From contig NZ_PXWG01000001.1 of NCBI RefSeq assembly GCF_003011965.1, forward strand, positions 248,001 through 312,000: a stretch of DNA of 64,000 nt. Reading direction: 5' to 3'. The DNA comes from Streptosporangium nondiastaticum. Lineage in GTDB: Bacteria > Actinomycetota > Actinomycetes > Streptomycetales > Streptomycetaceae. The translations under genes and the position numbers were made by a program. Under the pieces are notes generated by a model, which saw nothing but the letters and a program-made list of their open reading frames with translations, did no database searches and was not told the DNA's origin. This document shows positions 15,647-25,592 of this stretch, in pieces (within the stretch, counting starts at the first letter, position 1; every line of letters starts with the position of its first letter).

Positions 15647-18000
15647 CCTTGCTCCTCTGTGAGTGCCCCTGTCCGTGACGCGCGGTTCGTCTGGGAAGGG
15701 GGCCGGGGAGAGACGAGGGGAGAGGCGGCCTCGGCGTCCGGGAACGCGTGCGCTCCGGTGCGCCTCGGGGCGGGCAGCAGGCGTGTCAGCCCGTGCGGGA
15801 GCCACCAGTTGCGGTGGCCGAGCAGCCGCATGAGGGACGGCACCAGGACGATGCGGATGACGGTGACGTCGATGGCGATGGCGGCGGCGACGGTCAGGCC
15901 CATCTGCTGGAAGTCCTGGCGGTGGGTGGTGAGCAGGCCCGCGAACGTGACGACCATGACCGCCGCGGCGAGCGTGATGGTTCGCGCGGTGTGCTGCAGC
16001 CCGTGGGCGACCGCGCGGGCGTTGTCGCCGCTGCGGTGGTAGTGCTCGGCGATGCGGTGGACGAGGAAGACCTCGTAGTCCATGGACAGGCCGAACACCA
16101 GGGCGAAGGCCAGCAGCGGGATCAGGACGTTGACCCCGCCCCCTGCGACCCCCGCCCCCGCGACGCCGCCCGCCGCGGTCCCGCCGCCCGCCGGCGTCCC
16201 TCCGGACATCTCGGACACCAGGGTGAGCACACCGAACGCGGCGCCGACGGCCAGGACGTTCATGGCGATCGCTTTGAGGGGGATCAGCACGCTCCGGAAG
16301 ACCACCAGGAGCAGGACGAACGAAGCGGCAAGGACGATTCCGATCACCTGCCACAGGCCGGTGACCGCCGCGCTCTTGAGATCCGCGAGCGCGGCCGTGG
16401 GCCCGGCGATGAGCACGCGCTGCCCTGCGGGGAGCAGCCGCGGCGCGAGCCGGTGGATGTCGTTCAGAAGGGAGGTGGAGGCCGCGCTGTCGGGGGCGTT
16501 GCGTTCCCCGACCGCGAGCACGGTGAGGTCCTTGCCGTTGTCCAGTGCGCTGGCCAGAGCGACCCGCGGGTCGGCGTGCAGCGTGGCGGACAAGGCCGTG
16601 GTGTCCACGGGGGGAGCGCCCGGTGGATGGGGGAGGGCGAGGACGGTCACGCTGGCCAGCCGGTCGTGCTCCATCCGCAGCAGGCCTTGGCCCGTCGTGG
16701 TGTGCGCGAGGGCCGTGCGGTCGTAGTGCAGCCCCAGGCGGATGCCCAGGACGGGGGTGGCGGCCAGGAGCAGCACGGTGAGCGCCGAGATGAGGTAGGG
16801 CCACGGGCGTCGCATCAGGTGCAGCGTCCAGCGGGTCCACCACCCGTCTGTGGTGGCCTTCGCCCCCGCCCCGGGAAAGGCCGTCGGCCCGGTCGTTCCT
16901 TCTGCCTCAAGCCTTCCTGGGGACCCGCCCCGCCGGCGCAGGCGGCCCCGGTCGAGCCAGGGATCGAGGCGCGGCAGCAGGGCGGGCAGCAAGGTCAGCG
17001 CGGCGCAGAGCGTGATGCCGGTGGCGATCATCGCGCCGAGCGCCAGCATGCGCACGTTCCGCGCCGGAATGATCAGAAGTGCCGCGCTGGTGGTCACGAC
17101 CACCAGCGCGCACCAGGAGACGGTGGTGCCCGCCGTGGCGGTGGCGCGGGCGGTCGCTTCGAGCGGAGTCCGGCCGCGCGACCGGGCCTGCCGGTAGCGC
17201 AGCAGGATCAGCAGGGCGTAGTCGAGCCCGAGGCCCAGGCCGACGCTCGACGCCAGGGTCAGCATCGTGGTGTCGACCTGTGTCACCAGGCTCATCGCCA
17301 TCAGCGCGCCGGTGCTCACCAGGATGGTCGACACAGCGACGACGAGGGGCACCACGGCGGCCCCCAGCGACCCGAGGCCGAAGGCGAGGAGCAGCACGGC
17401 CGTGGGGACGGTGACGATCTCTACGAACCTCAGGTCCTTCACGTCGGCGTGGATCAGTTCGGCCAGTACGGGCGTGAGCCCCACGACGGCCACGGAGACG
17501 CGGCCGCCGGACGCCTCTCGCGCGGTGCGGTAGGCCACGTCCTGCAAGTGCGGCAGCCGCCGCTGGCGCGTGGATTCGTCCCCCGTGACGCCGATGGAAA
17601 CATATACGTGACGGGGGTTCTGCCCGGTGACCGTGGGCACCGGCAATACCGTGCCCACTCCCGCCCGGTCGACGATCGCCCGGGCGGTCGAGGACACCGC
17701 CTTTTGGTAGGCGGGATCGGTTCCTTGCCACGTCGGGGAGTCGAAGGCCAGCATCATCTGTTCGGAGCCCAGCCGCGGAAATCCCCGGGTAATCAATTCA
17801 GCGGCCCGCAGGGCGGGAGAGTTCCCCATGGCGGTGGACGGAATGCTCAGCCGGCCCAGTTGCAGGGGGAGAAGAACGGCCGAGGCCGTGATGAGTACGG
17901 CCCATACCCACATCACCAGCCGGCCGTGCCGGGCGGCCGTCGCGCCGATCCGCCCCGTAGGACCGGATTCCCTCGCGGTGATGTTCGTGGAGTCTGGCAT
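15643..18000 (-). CDS. MMPL/RND-family lipid exporter
   Basis: About 785 aa from the ATG at 18000 (GTG at 18009 is possible). It has the two-fold MMPL layout: a first TM helix (LVMWVWAVLITASAVLLPL), a large extracytoplasmic loop, a bundle of TM helices, and the same again. Both proton-relay Asp-Tyr motifs are present: GLGLGLDYALLILLRYRQ in the first half and GLSMDYEVFLVHRIAEHY in the second. In mycobacteria MmpL proteins export polyketide-derived envelope lipids. Here it is divergent from a methylating polyketide synthase with 197 bp between starts, which points to export of that synthase's product. Confidence 0.93.
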   Translation of the reverse strand: MPDSTNITARESGPTGRIGATAARHGRLVMWVWAVLITASAVLLPLQLGRLSIPSTAMGNSPALRAAELITRGFPRLGSEQMMLAFDSPTWQGTDPAYQKAVSSTARAIVDRAGVGTVLPVPTVTGQNPRHVYVSIGVTGDESTRQRRLPHLQDVAYRTAREASGGRVSVAVVGLTPVLAELIHADVKDLRFVEIVTVPTAVLLLAFGLGSLGAAVVPLVVAVSTILVSTGALMAMSLVTQVDTTMLTLASSVGLGLGLDYALLILLRYRQARSRGRTPLEATARATATAGTTVSWCALVVVTTSAALLIIPARNVRMLALGAMIATGITLCAALTLLPALLPRLDPWLDRGRLRRRGGSPGRLEAEGTTGPTAFPGAGAKATTDGWWTRWTLHLMRRPWPYLISALTVLLLAATPVLGIRLGLHYDRTALAHTTTGQGLLRMEHDRLASVTVLALPHPPGAPPVDTTALSATLHADPRVALASALDNGKDLTVLAVGERNAPDSAASTSLLNDIHRLAPRLLPAGQRVLIAGPTAALADLKSAAVTGLWQVIGIVLAASFVLLLVVFRSVLIPLKAIAMNVLAVGAAFGVLTLVSEMSGGTPAGGGTAAGGVAGAGVAGGGVNVLIPLLAFALVFGLSMDYEVFLVHRIAEHYHRSGDNARAVAHGLQHTARTITLAAAVMVVTFAGLLTTHRQDFQQMGLTVAAAIAIDVTVIRIVLVPSLMRLLGHRNWWLPHGLTRLLPAPRRTGAHAFPDAEAASPLVSPRPPSQTNRASRTGALTEEQG

Positions 18001-18197
18001 GTGCTTCACCGTTCAGCCGTCGGGCAGCAGCACCGAAAACACAGGACAGAATGGCACGCCGAAATCGGGAAGAGTTGATCCGAAACGCTCACGCTCCTGA
18101 ATCGTTGACTTCTCTACGAGAGCGAGCCGCAATAACCCGATTTACCTCCGGGCGCTCTCCGGACATCGCATGCCCACCCTCGGCGAGGAGTTTTTCC

Positions 18198-21100
18198 ATG
18201 ACGCACTTCGACACGTCCGGCGCCGTCGCCGTGGTGGGCGCCGCCTGCCGGCTGCCGGGCGGGATCACCACCCTGGACGGGCTGTGGTCCGCGCTCACCG
18301 AAGGGCGGGACCTCGTCGGTGAACTCCCCGACGACCGGTTCGATCCGGGCCGGTGGTTCGATCCGGTGCCCTGGCGCCCGGCGAAGACCTACACCCTCGC
18401 GGGCGGATTCCTCGACGACATCCACGGGTTCGACGCCGCCTACTTCGGAATGTCGCCCCGTGAGGCGTCGCGCACGGACCCCCAGCAACGGATCTTCCTG
18501 GAAATGGCGGTGGAGGCACTGGACGACGCGGGCATCGCGGCCGCGTCGCTCGCCGGATCCGGCACCGCCGTCTACGCGGGCGTCTCCAGCCCGTCCTTCG
18601 CGGTTCTGCAGGGGCTGGAGGAGCGGTCGACCGACGGGTACACCATGACGGGCGGTGCCACGTCGAACGTCGCCAACCGCGTCTCGCACTTCCTGGACCT
18701 GCGCGGCCCCAGCCTCGCGGTGGACACGGCCTGTTCCTCGGCCCTCGTGGCCCTGCACCACGCCTGTGAGGCACTGCGCACCGGCCGGTGCGACACGGCT
18801 CTGGCCGGTGGCGTTCACGCCCTGCTGAGCCCCTTCGAGTACGTCGGGTTCGCCAAGGCGTCGATGCTGTCCCCGACCGGCCGCTGCCGTACGTTCTCCG
18901 CCGACGCGGACGGGTACGCGAGGGCGGAGGGCGGAGGTCTGGTGGTCCTCAAAGACCTGTCCCGCGCCCTGGCGGACGGCGACCGGGTGCACGCGGTCAT
19001 CCTGGGCAGCGGCGTCAACACGGACGGGCGTACTCCCGGCCTGGCGCAGCCCAGTGCCGACGCGCAGGAAGCGCTGTTGCGCGAGGTGTACGAGCGGGCG
19101 CGCATCGATGCCGACGACATCGCCTATCTGGAGCTGCACGGCACCGGCACCCCCATCGGGGATCCCGTGGAGTGCCGGGCCGTCGGACGGGCCCTGGGCA
19201 CCCGGCGCGCCCCGGGCCGGCCGCTGCCCGTGGGATCGGTCAAGAGCAACATGGGTCACCTGGAGCCCGCATCGGGCATGGCGGGACTGTTCAAGACCAT
19301 GCTGGTCCTCCGGCACGGCCGGGTCCCGGAGAACCTGCACGCTCTCCCGCTCAACCCTGCGATCGACTTCGACGGACTGCAACTGGCCCCCGCCACCGAG
19401 CCCCGTGTGCTGGAGCAGCCCCCCGGCGGACGGGCCGTGGCCGGCGTGAACTCCTTCGGCTTCGGCGGCGCCAACGCCCACGTCATCGTCACCACCTTGC
19501 CCGGACAGCGCGAAGACGCGCACGAGACCGTACGTGAAGACGCGCCGGCTGCGAGCCTCCTGCCGGTCGTCGTGTCCGCCCGTACCCCCGAAGCGACCGC
19601 CGCCGCGGCCGAGCGCATGGCACAGCGACTCGACACCTGCACGGACCGGGACTTCTACGACCTGGCCTATACCGCCGCCCGCCGGCGCGGCCACCACGCC
19701 CACCGCGCGGCCGTCCTGGCCGGCACCCCGGCCGAGGCGGCATCCCTGCTGCGCGGCCTGGCAGCCGGCGAGCAGCCCTTCGCCGGCGCCACGGCGGCCG
19801 CCGCCGAGCGGGGGAGCGTCGCGCTGGCCTTCTCCGGCAACGGCTCGCAATGGGCGGGCATGGGAGCGGACCTGCTGGCGGCCGAGCCCGTCTTCCGGGC
19901 CGCGGTGACGGAGGCGGACGACGTGCTGAGCCCGCTTCTCGGCTGGTCCGTACGGGAGGAGCTGGCCCGCGGCGGGCCGCCCGACCGCACGGACGTCGCC
20001 CAGCCGCTGATGTTCGCCGTGCAGGTGGGCCTGGTCGAGATGCTGCGCGCGTCCGGCGTCCGTCCGGCCGGAGTGGTCGGGCACAGCTCCGGCGAGATGG
20101 CCGCGGCCTGGGCCGCGGGCGTGCTCGAACTGGACGCCGCGGCGCTGGTGGTGGTGGAGCGCTCGCGCGCGCAGCAGTCGACGGCCGGCGACTGGGGCAT
20201 GGCGGCGATCGGCACGGACGAGCGGAGCGCGGGACGGCTGCTGGAACCGTACGCCGGGCGGCTGGAGATCGCCGGGGTCAACACCGCGCGGGACGTGACC
20301 GTCAGCGGCGACAAGGCCGCCCTGGCCGCGCTGGGGCGGGAACTGACGCAGCAGGGGATCTTCTTCCAGGACCTGGGCCTGGACTACGCCTTCCACAGCC
20401 ACGCCATGGACGGGCTCGCGGACCGGCTGGTGACGGCCCTGTCCGGGGTCAAGGCGCACCGGGCGCACATCCCGTACGCGTCGGCCACCACGGGCACCCT
20501 GCTGACCGGCACCGAGATGGACGCCGACTACTGGTGGCAGAACCTGCGCAGGCCCGTGCAGTTCGCACCGGCCGTCGCCCACCTGAGGGACCTGGGGTGC
20601 GACGTCTTCGTCGAGGTCGGCCCCCACCCCGTGCTCAGCGGCTACCTCCGGCGGCCGGTGGCCGGCCACCGGCCCACCGTCGTGCCCACCCTGAGCCGGC
20701 AGGCCCCCGGCCCGTCCGCGGTGCGCGCCGCCCTCAGCCACCTGGTGGCGGCGGGGACCGGCACGGAGGCGTCCTTCTTCCCCCGGCCCGGCCGGGTGGT
20801 GGACCTGCCGGCCTACCCCTGGGAGCGCGAGCGCCACTGGAACGGCGAACCCGGCGCCTGGGCCCGCCGCTGCGGCGACGGCTCGGCCGACCACCCGCTG
20901 TTGGGCGAGCGCGCGGACCTGGCCGACCCCTCCTGGCACGGCCTCTTCGACCCCGCGCGCGCCCCCTGGCTCGAAGGCCACCGCATCGCCGAGGCCGTGC
21001 TCATGCCCGCGACGGGCTTCACGGAGATGGCCCTGGCGGCCGGACGGCGGGCCTGGGACAGCGCCGTGGAGGTCACCGACCTCACCATCCCCCGCGCGCT

Positions 21101-24100
21101 GGTCCTGCCGTTCGAGAACGACCGCGAACTGCGCATCCAGACCACGCTGTCGGCGGACGACGGCCTGATCCGCATCGCCAGCCGCGGGGAGGGCGGCGAC
21201 GCCTGGCAGGAGCACGCCCGCGGACGCGTCCGCCGGCTCCTCGAACCCCGGCCGGAACCGGTCGACGTCGGCCGCATCGCCGCCCGCCTGCCGGAGCGGT
21301 GGACCGCCGAGGAGTTCTACCGGATGATGGAACGCGTCGGCGTCCGCTACGGCCCCGACTTCCTGGTGCTCGGCGAGGACCTGCACACCGGCCCGGACGA
21401 ATCCCTGACCCGCTACACCACCCGGGCCGACCTGTCCGGCTACGAAGCGCACCCCGCACTGCTGGACGGAGCGGTCCAGACCGGTCTCGTCCTGCTGGAG
21501 GACCTGGCCGTCCAGGGTGAGCCCTGCCTGCCCGCGTCCCTCGACCGCGTACGTGCCTGGCGGCCCCTGCCCGCCGAAGGACACTTCCACGCCCGCCTGC
21601 GCGCCCGCTCCGCGCGCGAATCGCTCCTGGACCTCACCGTCCTCGACCCCGACGGCCAGGTCTGCCTGTCCTTGGAAGGCGTACGGCTGCGCCGCTTCGA
21701 CCGGCCCGGGACCACCGGCGCCCGGCACCACCTCACCGTCATGAGGGCCGCCTGCCGCCCCGGTCAGGACCTCGGCCCCAGCCCGCTGCCCGGCCCCGCC
21801 GCCGTCGCCGACGCGTGCCGCGACCTCCTGCACGAACCGGACGAGACCGCTCATGTCTTCGACACCGTCAGGGAACTGACGGCGCACTTCGGCGCGGCAG
21901 CCGTCGCGAGTCTGCTCCCCGGCCCCGGTGCCTTCACCAAGACCGAGCTCTTCGACGCGGGCGTCATCGCCCCCCACGCGCGGCTGCTCGACACGCTGCT
22001 GGACACGGCCTGCGCCCACGGCCTGGCCGCACCCGTGACGTCACCCGGCACCGAGGAGGACCGGTGGCGCATCGTGCGCACCCCCGCCCCGCACGAACGC
22101 GTCCGCGACCTCACCCGGCGCCACCCCGGCCTCGCCGTGGAGATCGCCCTGATCGGCACGTGCGGCTCACGCCTGCCCGAGGTGCTGCGCGGCCGCCTCG
22201 ACGCCGCGGACGTCCTCCACACGGCGACCCACCGTCCACTGCTGGAAGAACTCCACGCCGGGGGCGGCACGGCACGCTTCGGCCTCCGGGCCCTGCGCAC
22301 GGCCCTGCAGTCCGTCGTCGCCGCCTGGCCCGCCGGCCGGCCGCTGCGCATCCTCGAAGTCGGCGCGGGCAGCGGCGGCACCACCGCCTCCCTCCTGCCC
22401 CTCCTCCCGCCCGACCGCACGCAATACGTCTGCACCGACGTCACCGGCACCTTCTTCCCCCGCGCCCAACGGCTCTTCCGCCCCTACGACTTCGTCACCT
22501 ACCGGACCCTGGACCTCGACCAGGACCCCGTGGAGCAAGGACTGCCCGAAGCCGGCTTCGACCTCGTGATCGCCGGACACGCCCTGCACACCGCGAGCGA
22601 CGTGCGCCGCGCACTCGCCCACCTCGGCACGCTCCTCGCCGACGACGGCCACCTCCTGGCGACCGAGACCCACGACCCCTCCGCATGGGCCCTCCTCTAC
22701 GGCCTCCTGCCCGGCTTCTGGACCAGCCACGACACCGGCCTGCGCCCCTCAGGACCACTGCTGGCCCCCGGCACGTGGCAGAAGGTCCTCGCGGAAGCCG
22801 GATACGCCCACCCCCTCACCATCGGCGGCGGCGACTCCTTCCTGCTCCTCGCCCGGCGGCCGCACCGTCCCCGGCCGGCCCCCGCGGCCGAGCCCGCCCG
22901 GCCGCCCGGCGCCTGGATCGTCGCCGCCGAATCCGACGGCGACCCCCTCGCCGACGCCCTGGCCCTCCATCTCGGCGCCCGCCGCGCCGCACCCGCCACG
23001 GAACCGGACCACTGGACGGCCCTGCTCGACGAGCACCCCGGCGACCTCGGAGTCGTCCTGCTCCTCGACGCCGACGAGCCCACCGGAAGCGGAACGGAAC
23101 CCGCGCCCCTGGACACCGGGCGTGCCGTGCACCGCCTCGCAACACTGCGCGCTCTGGTCACCTCCGCCGCCCGGCGCAGCGACATCGCCCTGTGGCTGGC
23201 CACACCCCCGACCGGAGCCCTCCCGGCCCCCGAACGCCCCCTCGCCCCGCAGGCCGCGACGCTGTGGGGAGCGGCCCGCTGCATCGGCACCGAACACCCG
23301 CAACTGGCGGTACGCCGCATCTCCCTCGAACGCGGCAGCAGCCCCGAGGCCGACGCCGCCCGCCTGGCCGCGGAACTCGCCGACCCCACCACCGAGGACG
23401 AGATCCTGCTCACCCCCTCCGGACGCTTCGTGCCCCGGATCCACGCCCGCCCCGCCCTCACCACCACCGCACCCGCGCCCCGAGGCACCTCCTTCGCCCT
23501 GCGGCTGCGCGCACCCGGCCGCCACTACCGCCTGGCCTGGGCGCCCGCCCCCGCACCCAGGCCCGGGCCGGACGAGGTCCTCGTCTCCGTACGGGCGGCC
23601 GCGCTCAACTACCGGGACGTCCTGCAGTCCCTCGACCTCATCCCGCTGAGCACACCGCGCGCCGGCGAGGCGCGCGGCAAGGAGCCGGGCCTCGGCCTGG
23701 AGTGCGCGGGCGTGGTCACCGCCGTCGGATCCCGCGTCACCCGGTTCGCGGTCGGGGACCGCGTCTTCGGCTTCGGCTCCGACATGCTGGCCTCGCACGC
23801 CACCGTCCAGGAACACCTCACCGGCCGCATCCCCGACGGCATGGACTTCTGCCAGGCCGCCACGCTGCCCGGCGTCTACCTCACCGTCCACCACAGCCTC
23901 CACCGCCTCGCCCGGCTCGAGCCCGGCGAGACCGTCCTCGTGCACGGCGCGGCCGGCGGCGTCGGCCTGGCCACCCTCCAGTACGCCGCCCACGCCGGCG
24001 CCCACGTCATCGCCACCGCCGGCACCCCCGCCAAACGCGACCTGCTCCGCCTGCTCGGCGTCCGGCACGTCCTGGACTCGCGGTCCCTGGACTTCGCCCA

Positions 24101-25580
24101 CCAGGTGAAGGACCTCACCGGCGGCCGCGGCGTCGACGTCGTCCTCAACTCGCTCGCCGGCGAGGCCATCAGCCGGGGCCTGGAATCCCTGCGCAGCGGC
24201 GGCCGCTTCATCGAGCTCGGCAAACGCGACCTCTACGGCAACACCCCGCTGCTGCTGCGCCCCTTCCTCAACAACCTCACGCTGTCGGCGGTCGGCGACA
24301 TCCACGAACTCCTGACCCAGCACCCGGAGCTCGCCGCGGTCGAGGGCCCCGAGATCGCGCGGCGGGTGCGCGAGGGCGTCTACGGGCCCATCCTCCACCA
24401 CGTCTACCCCGCCGACCGGATCACTGACGCCTTCGAGACCCTCCAGCACTCACGCCACATCGGCAAGGTCGTCATCTCCCTGGAGACAGCGCCCCGGATC
24501 GAGCAGCAGCCCGCCCCGCCCGCGCTGGATCCGCAGGCGACCTACCTCGTCACCGGCGGCCTGACCGGCTTCGGCGCGGCCACGGCCCAGTGGCTGGCCC
24601 GGCTCGGAGCCCGCCGTCTGGCACTGACCGGCCGGCGCGGGGCCGACACCCCCGAGGCACCGGCACTCCTCGACACGCTGCACCGCCAGGGCGTGCACGT
24701 CACCACATACGCCGCGGACGCCGCCGACACCGAAGCGATGCGCGCGGTCATGGACGCGGCCGACACACCCGAACACCCCTTGCGCGGCGTCGTCCACGCT
24801 GCGGCGGTCTTCGACGACGGCCCCCTGATGGACCTCACCGACGAGAGCCTGCGCGACGTCCTGGCCCCCAAGGCGGCAGGCGCGTCCGTCCTGGACGGAC
24901 TGACCCGCGACCGCGACCTCACCCTGTTCCTGCTGCACTCCTCCGTCACCGCGCTCACCGGCAACCTCCACCAGAGCAACTACGCGGCCGCCAACGCCTA
25001 CCTCGAAGCCCTGGCCAGAGCCCGCCGCCGGGCCGGGCGGCCCGCCCTGGCCGTCGGCTGGGGCGCCGTAGCCGACGCCGGCCACGCCGCCCGCAACGAC
25101 ATGACCGCCTACCTCGCGACGATCGGCCTGCCCTCCGTACCGGCCGCCGAACTCCTCGAACCGCTGGGCACCCTCCTGACCCGGGGCGACGACGTGGCCG
25201 TCCTCGCCGACATCGACTGGAACCGGGCACGGCAACTGGTGCCGGCCGCCGCCCGCTTCAGCACCGTCCTGCCCCCCGACCACGGCACCTGCGACGGCGA
25301 CGAGACCCTCGCCCGCCGGCTGGCCGACGCCACCCCCGAGACCGCCCTCGCCCTGATCACCGACCTCCTCACCCACACCCTCGCCGACATCCTCCAGACC
25401 TCCCCGGACCGGCTGCCCCTCGACCGCTCCCTGACGGAGCTGGGCGTGGACTCCCTCATGGGCGCCGAACTCATGACGGCCCTCCAGAAGCGGCTCGGCT
25501 GCACCCTGCCCATGCTGGAGATCGTCAACAGCACCTCGGTCACCGACCTCGCCCGCCGCTGCCTGCACTGGCTGAAGTGA
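18198..25580 (+). CDS. Highly reducing type I polyketide synthase with C-methyltransferase (KS-AT-DH-MT-ER-KR-ACP)
   Basis: 2460 aa. The ATG at 18198 follows GAGGAG by seven bases; upstream in-frame codons are not part of a KS. Order: KS (Cys179 in DTACSS, His314 in HGTGT, His354 in NMGH), AT (Ser630 in GHSSGE; YAFHS suggests malonyl-CoA), DH (His928 and HPALLDG..Q), C-MT (EVGAGSGG, about 1385), ER (NADPH loop HGAAGGVGLA, about 1915), KR (TGG loop, about 2115; Tyr2262), ACP (Ser2419 in LGVDSL). With a full reducing set, a methyltransferase and no thioesterase, it should work iteratively, like fungal highly reducing synthases or mycobacterial Mas/Pks2 with an added MT, giving a saturated, partly methylated chain. 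In the DH, the Gly of H-x3-G-x4-P is Glu. Confidence 0.95.
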   Translation: MTHFDTSGAVAVVGAACRLPGGITTLDGLWSALTEGRDLVGELPDDRFDPGRWFDPVPWRPAKTYTLAGGFLDDIHGFDAAYFGMSPREASRTDPQQRIFLEMAVEALDDAGIAAASLAGSGTAVYAGVSSPSFAVLQGLEERSTDGYTMTGGATSNVANRVSHFLDLRGPSLAVDTACSSALVALHHACEALRTGRCDTALAGGVHALLSPFEYVGFAKASMLSPTGRCRTFSADADGYARAEGGGLVVLKDLSRALADGDRVHAVILGSGVNTDGRTPGLAQPSADAQEALLREVYERARIDADDIAYLELHGTGTPIGDPVECRAVGRALGTRRAPGRPLPVGSVKSNMGHLEPASGMAGLFKTMLVLRHGRVPENLHALPLNPAIDFDGLQLAPATEPRVLEQPPGGRAVAGVNSFGFGGANAHVIVTTLPGQREDAHETVREDAPAASLLPVVVSARTPEATAAAAERMAQRLDTCTDRDFYDLAYTAARRRGHHAHRAAVLAGTPAEAASLLRGLAAGEQPFAGATAAAAERGSVALAFSGNGSQWAGMGADLLAAEPVFRAAVTEADDVLSPLLGWSVREELARGGPPDRTDVAQPLMFAVQVGLVEMLRASGVRPAGVVGHSSGEMAAAWAAGVLELDAAALVVVERSRAQQSTAGDWGMAAIGTDERSAGRLLEPYAGRLEIAGVNTARDVTVSGDKAALAALGRELTQQGIFFQDLGLDYAFHSHAMDGLADRLVTALSGVKAHRAHIPYASATTGTLLTGTEMDADYWWQNLRRPVQFAPAVAHLRDLGCDVFVEVGPHPVLSGYLRRPVAGHRPTVVPTLSRQAPGPSAVRAALSHLVAAGTGTEASFFPRPGRVVDLPAYPWERERHWNGEPGAWARRCGDGSADHPLLGERADLADPSWHGLFDPARAPWLEGHRIAEAVLMPATGFTEMALAAGRRAWDSAVEVTDLTIPRALVLPFENDRELRIQTTLSADDGLIRIASRGEGGDAWQEHARGRVRRLLEPRPEPVDVGRIAARLPERWTAEEFYRMMERVGVRYGPDFLVLGEDLHTGPDESLTRYTTRADLSGYEAHPALLDGAVQTGLVLLEDLAVQGEPCLPASLDRVRAWRPLPAEGHFHARLRARSARESLLDLTVLDPDGQVCLSLEGVRLRRFDRPGTTGARHHLTVMRAACRPGQDLGPSPLPGPAAVADACRDLLHEPDETAHVFDTVRELTAHFGAAAVASLLPGPGAFTKTELFDAGVIAPHARLLDTLLDTACAHGLAAPVTSPGTEEDRWRIVRTPAPHERVRDLTRRHPGLAVEIALIGTCGSRLPEVLRGRLDAADVLHTATHRPLLEELHAGGGTARFGLRALRTALQSVVAAWPAGRPLRILEVGAGSGGTTASLLPLLPPDRTQYVCTDVTGTFFPRAQRLFRPYDFVTYRTLDLDQDPVEQGLPEAGFDLVIAGHALHTASDVRRALAHLGTLLADDGHLLATETHDPSAWALLYGLLPGFWTSHDTGLRPSGPLLAPGTWQKVLAEAGYAHPLTIGGGDSFLLLARRPHRPRPAPAAEPARPPGAWIVAAESDGDPLADALALHLGARRAAPATEPDHWTALLDEHPGDLGVVLLLDADEPTGSGTEPAPLDTGRAVHRLATLRALVTSAARRSDIALWLATPPTGALPAPERPLAPQAATLWGAARCIGTEHPQLAVRRISLERGSSPEADAARLAAELADPTTEDEILLTPSGRFVPRIHARPALTTTAPAPRGTSFALRLRAPGRHYRLAWAPAPAPRPGPDEVLVSVRAAALNYRDVLQSLDLIPLSTPRAGEARGKEPGLGLECAGVVTAVGSRVTRFAVGDRVFGFGSDMLASHATVQEHLTGRIPDGMDFCQAATLPGVYLTVHHSLHRLARLEPGETVLVHGAAGGVGLATLQYAAHAGAHVIATAGTPAKRDLLRLLGVRHVLDSRSLDFAHQVKDLTGGRGVDVVLNSLAGEAISRGLESLRSGGRFIELGKRDLYGNTPLLLRPFLNNLTLSAVGDIHELLTQHPELAAVEGPEIARRVREGVYGPILHHVYPADRITDAFETLQHSRHIGKVVISLETAPRIEQQPAPPALDPQATYLVTGGLTGFGAATAQWLARLGARRLALTGRRGADTPEAPALLDTLHRQGVHVTTYAADAADTEAMRAVMDAADTPEHPLRGVVHAAAVFDDGPLMDLTDESLRDVLAPKAAGASVLDGLTRDRDLTLFLLHSSVTALTGNLHQSNYAAANAYLEALARARRRAGRPALAVGWGAVADAGHAARNDMTAYLATIGLPSVPAAELLEPLGTLLTRGDDVAVLADIDWNRARQLVPAAARFSTVLPPDHGTCDGDETLARRLADATPETALALITDLLTHTLADILQTSPDRLPLDRSLTELGVDSLMGAELMTALQKRLGCTLPMLEIVNSTSVTDLARRCLHWLK

Positions 25581-25592
25581 ACGGTCCCCGCC

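Noticed and set aside
18105..18136. TTGACT with a downstream AATAAC as the promoter of the first synthase
   Set aside because: The spacing (19-20 bp) and the weak second box make the assignment unreliable.
18114..22019. Very long antisense open frame opposite the first polyketide synthase
   Set aside because: It mirrors the GC-rich codon pattern of the synthase; translation is Gly/Arg/Val-rich without any domain and no ribosome site.
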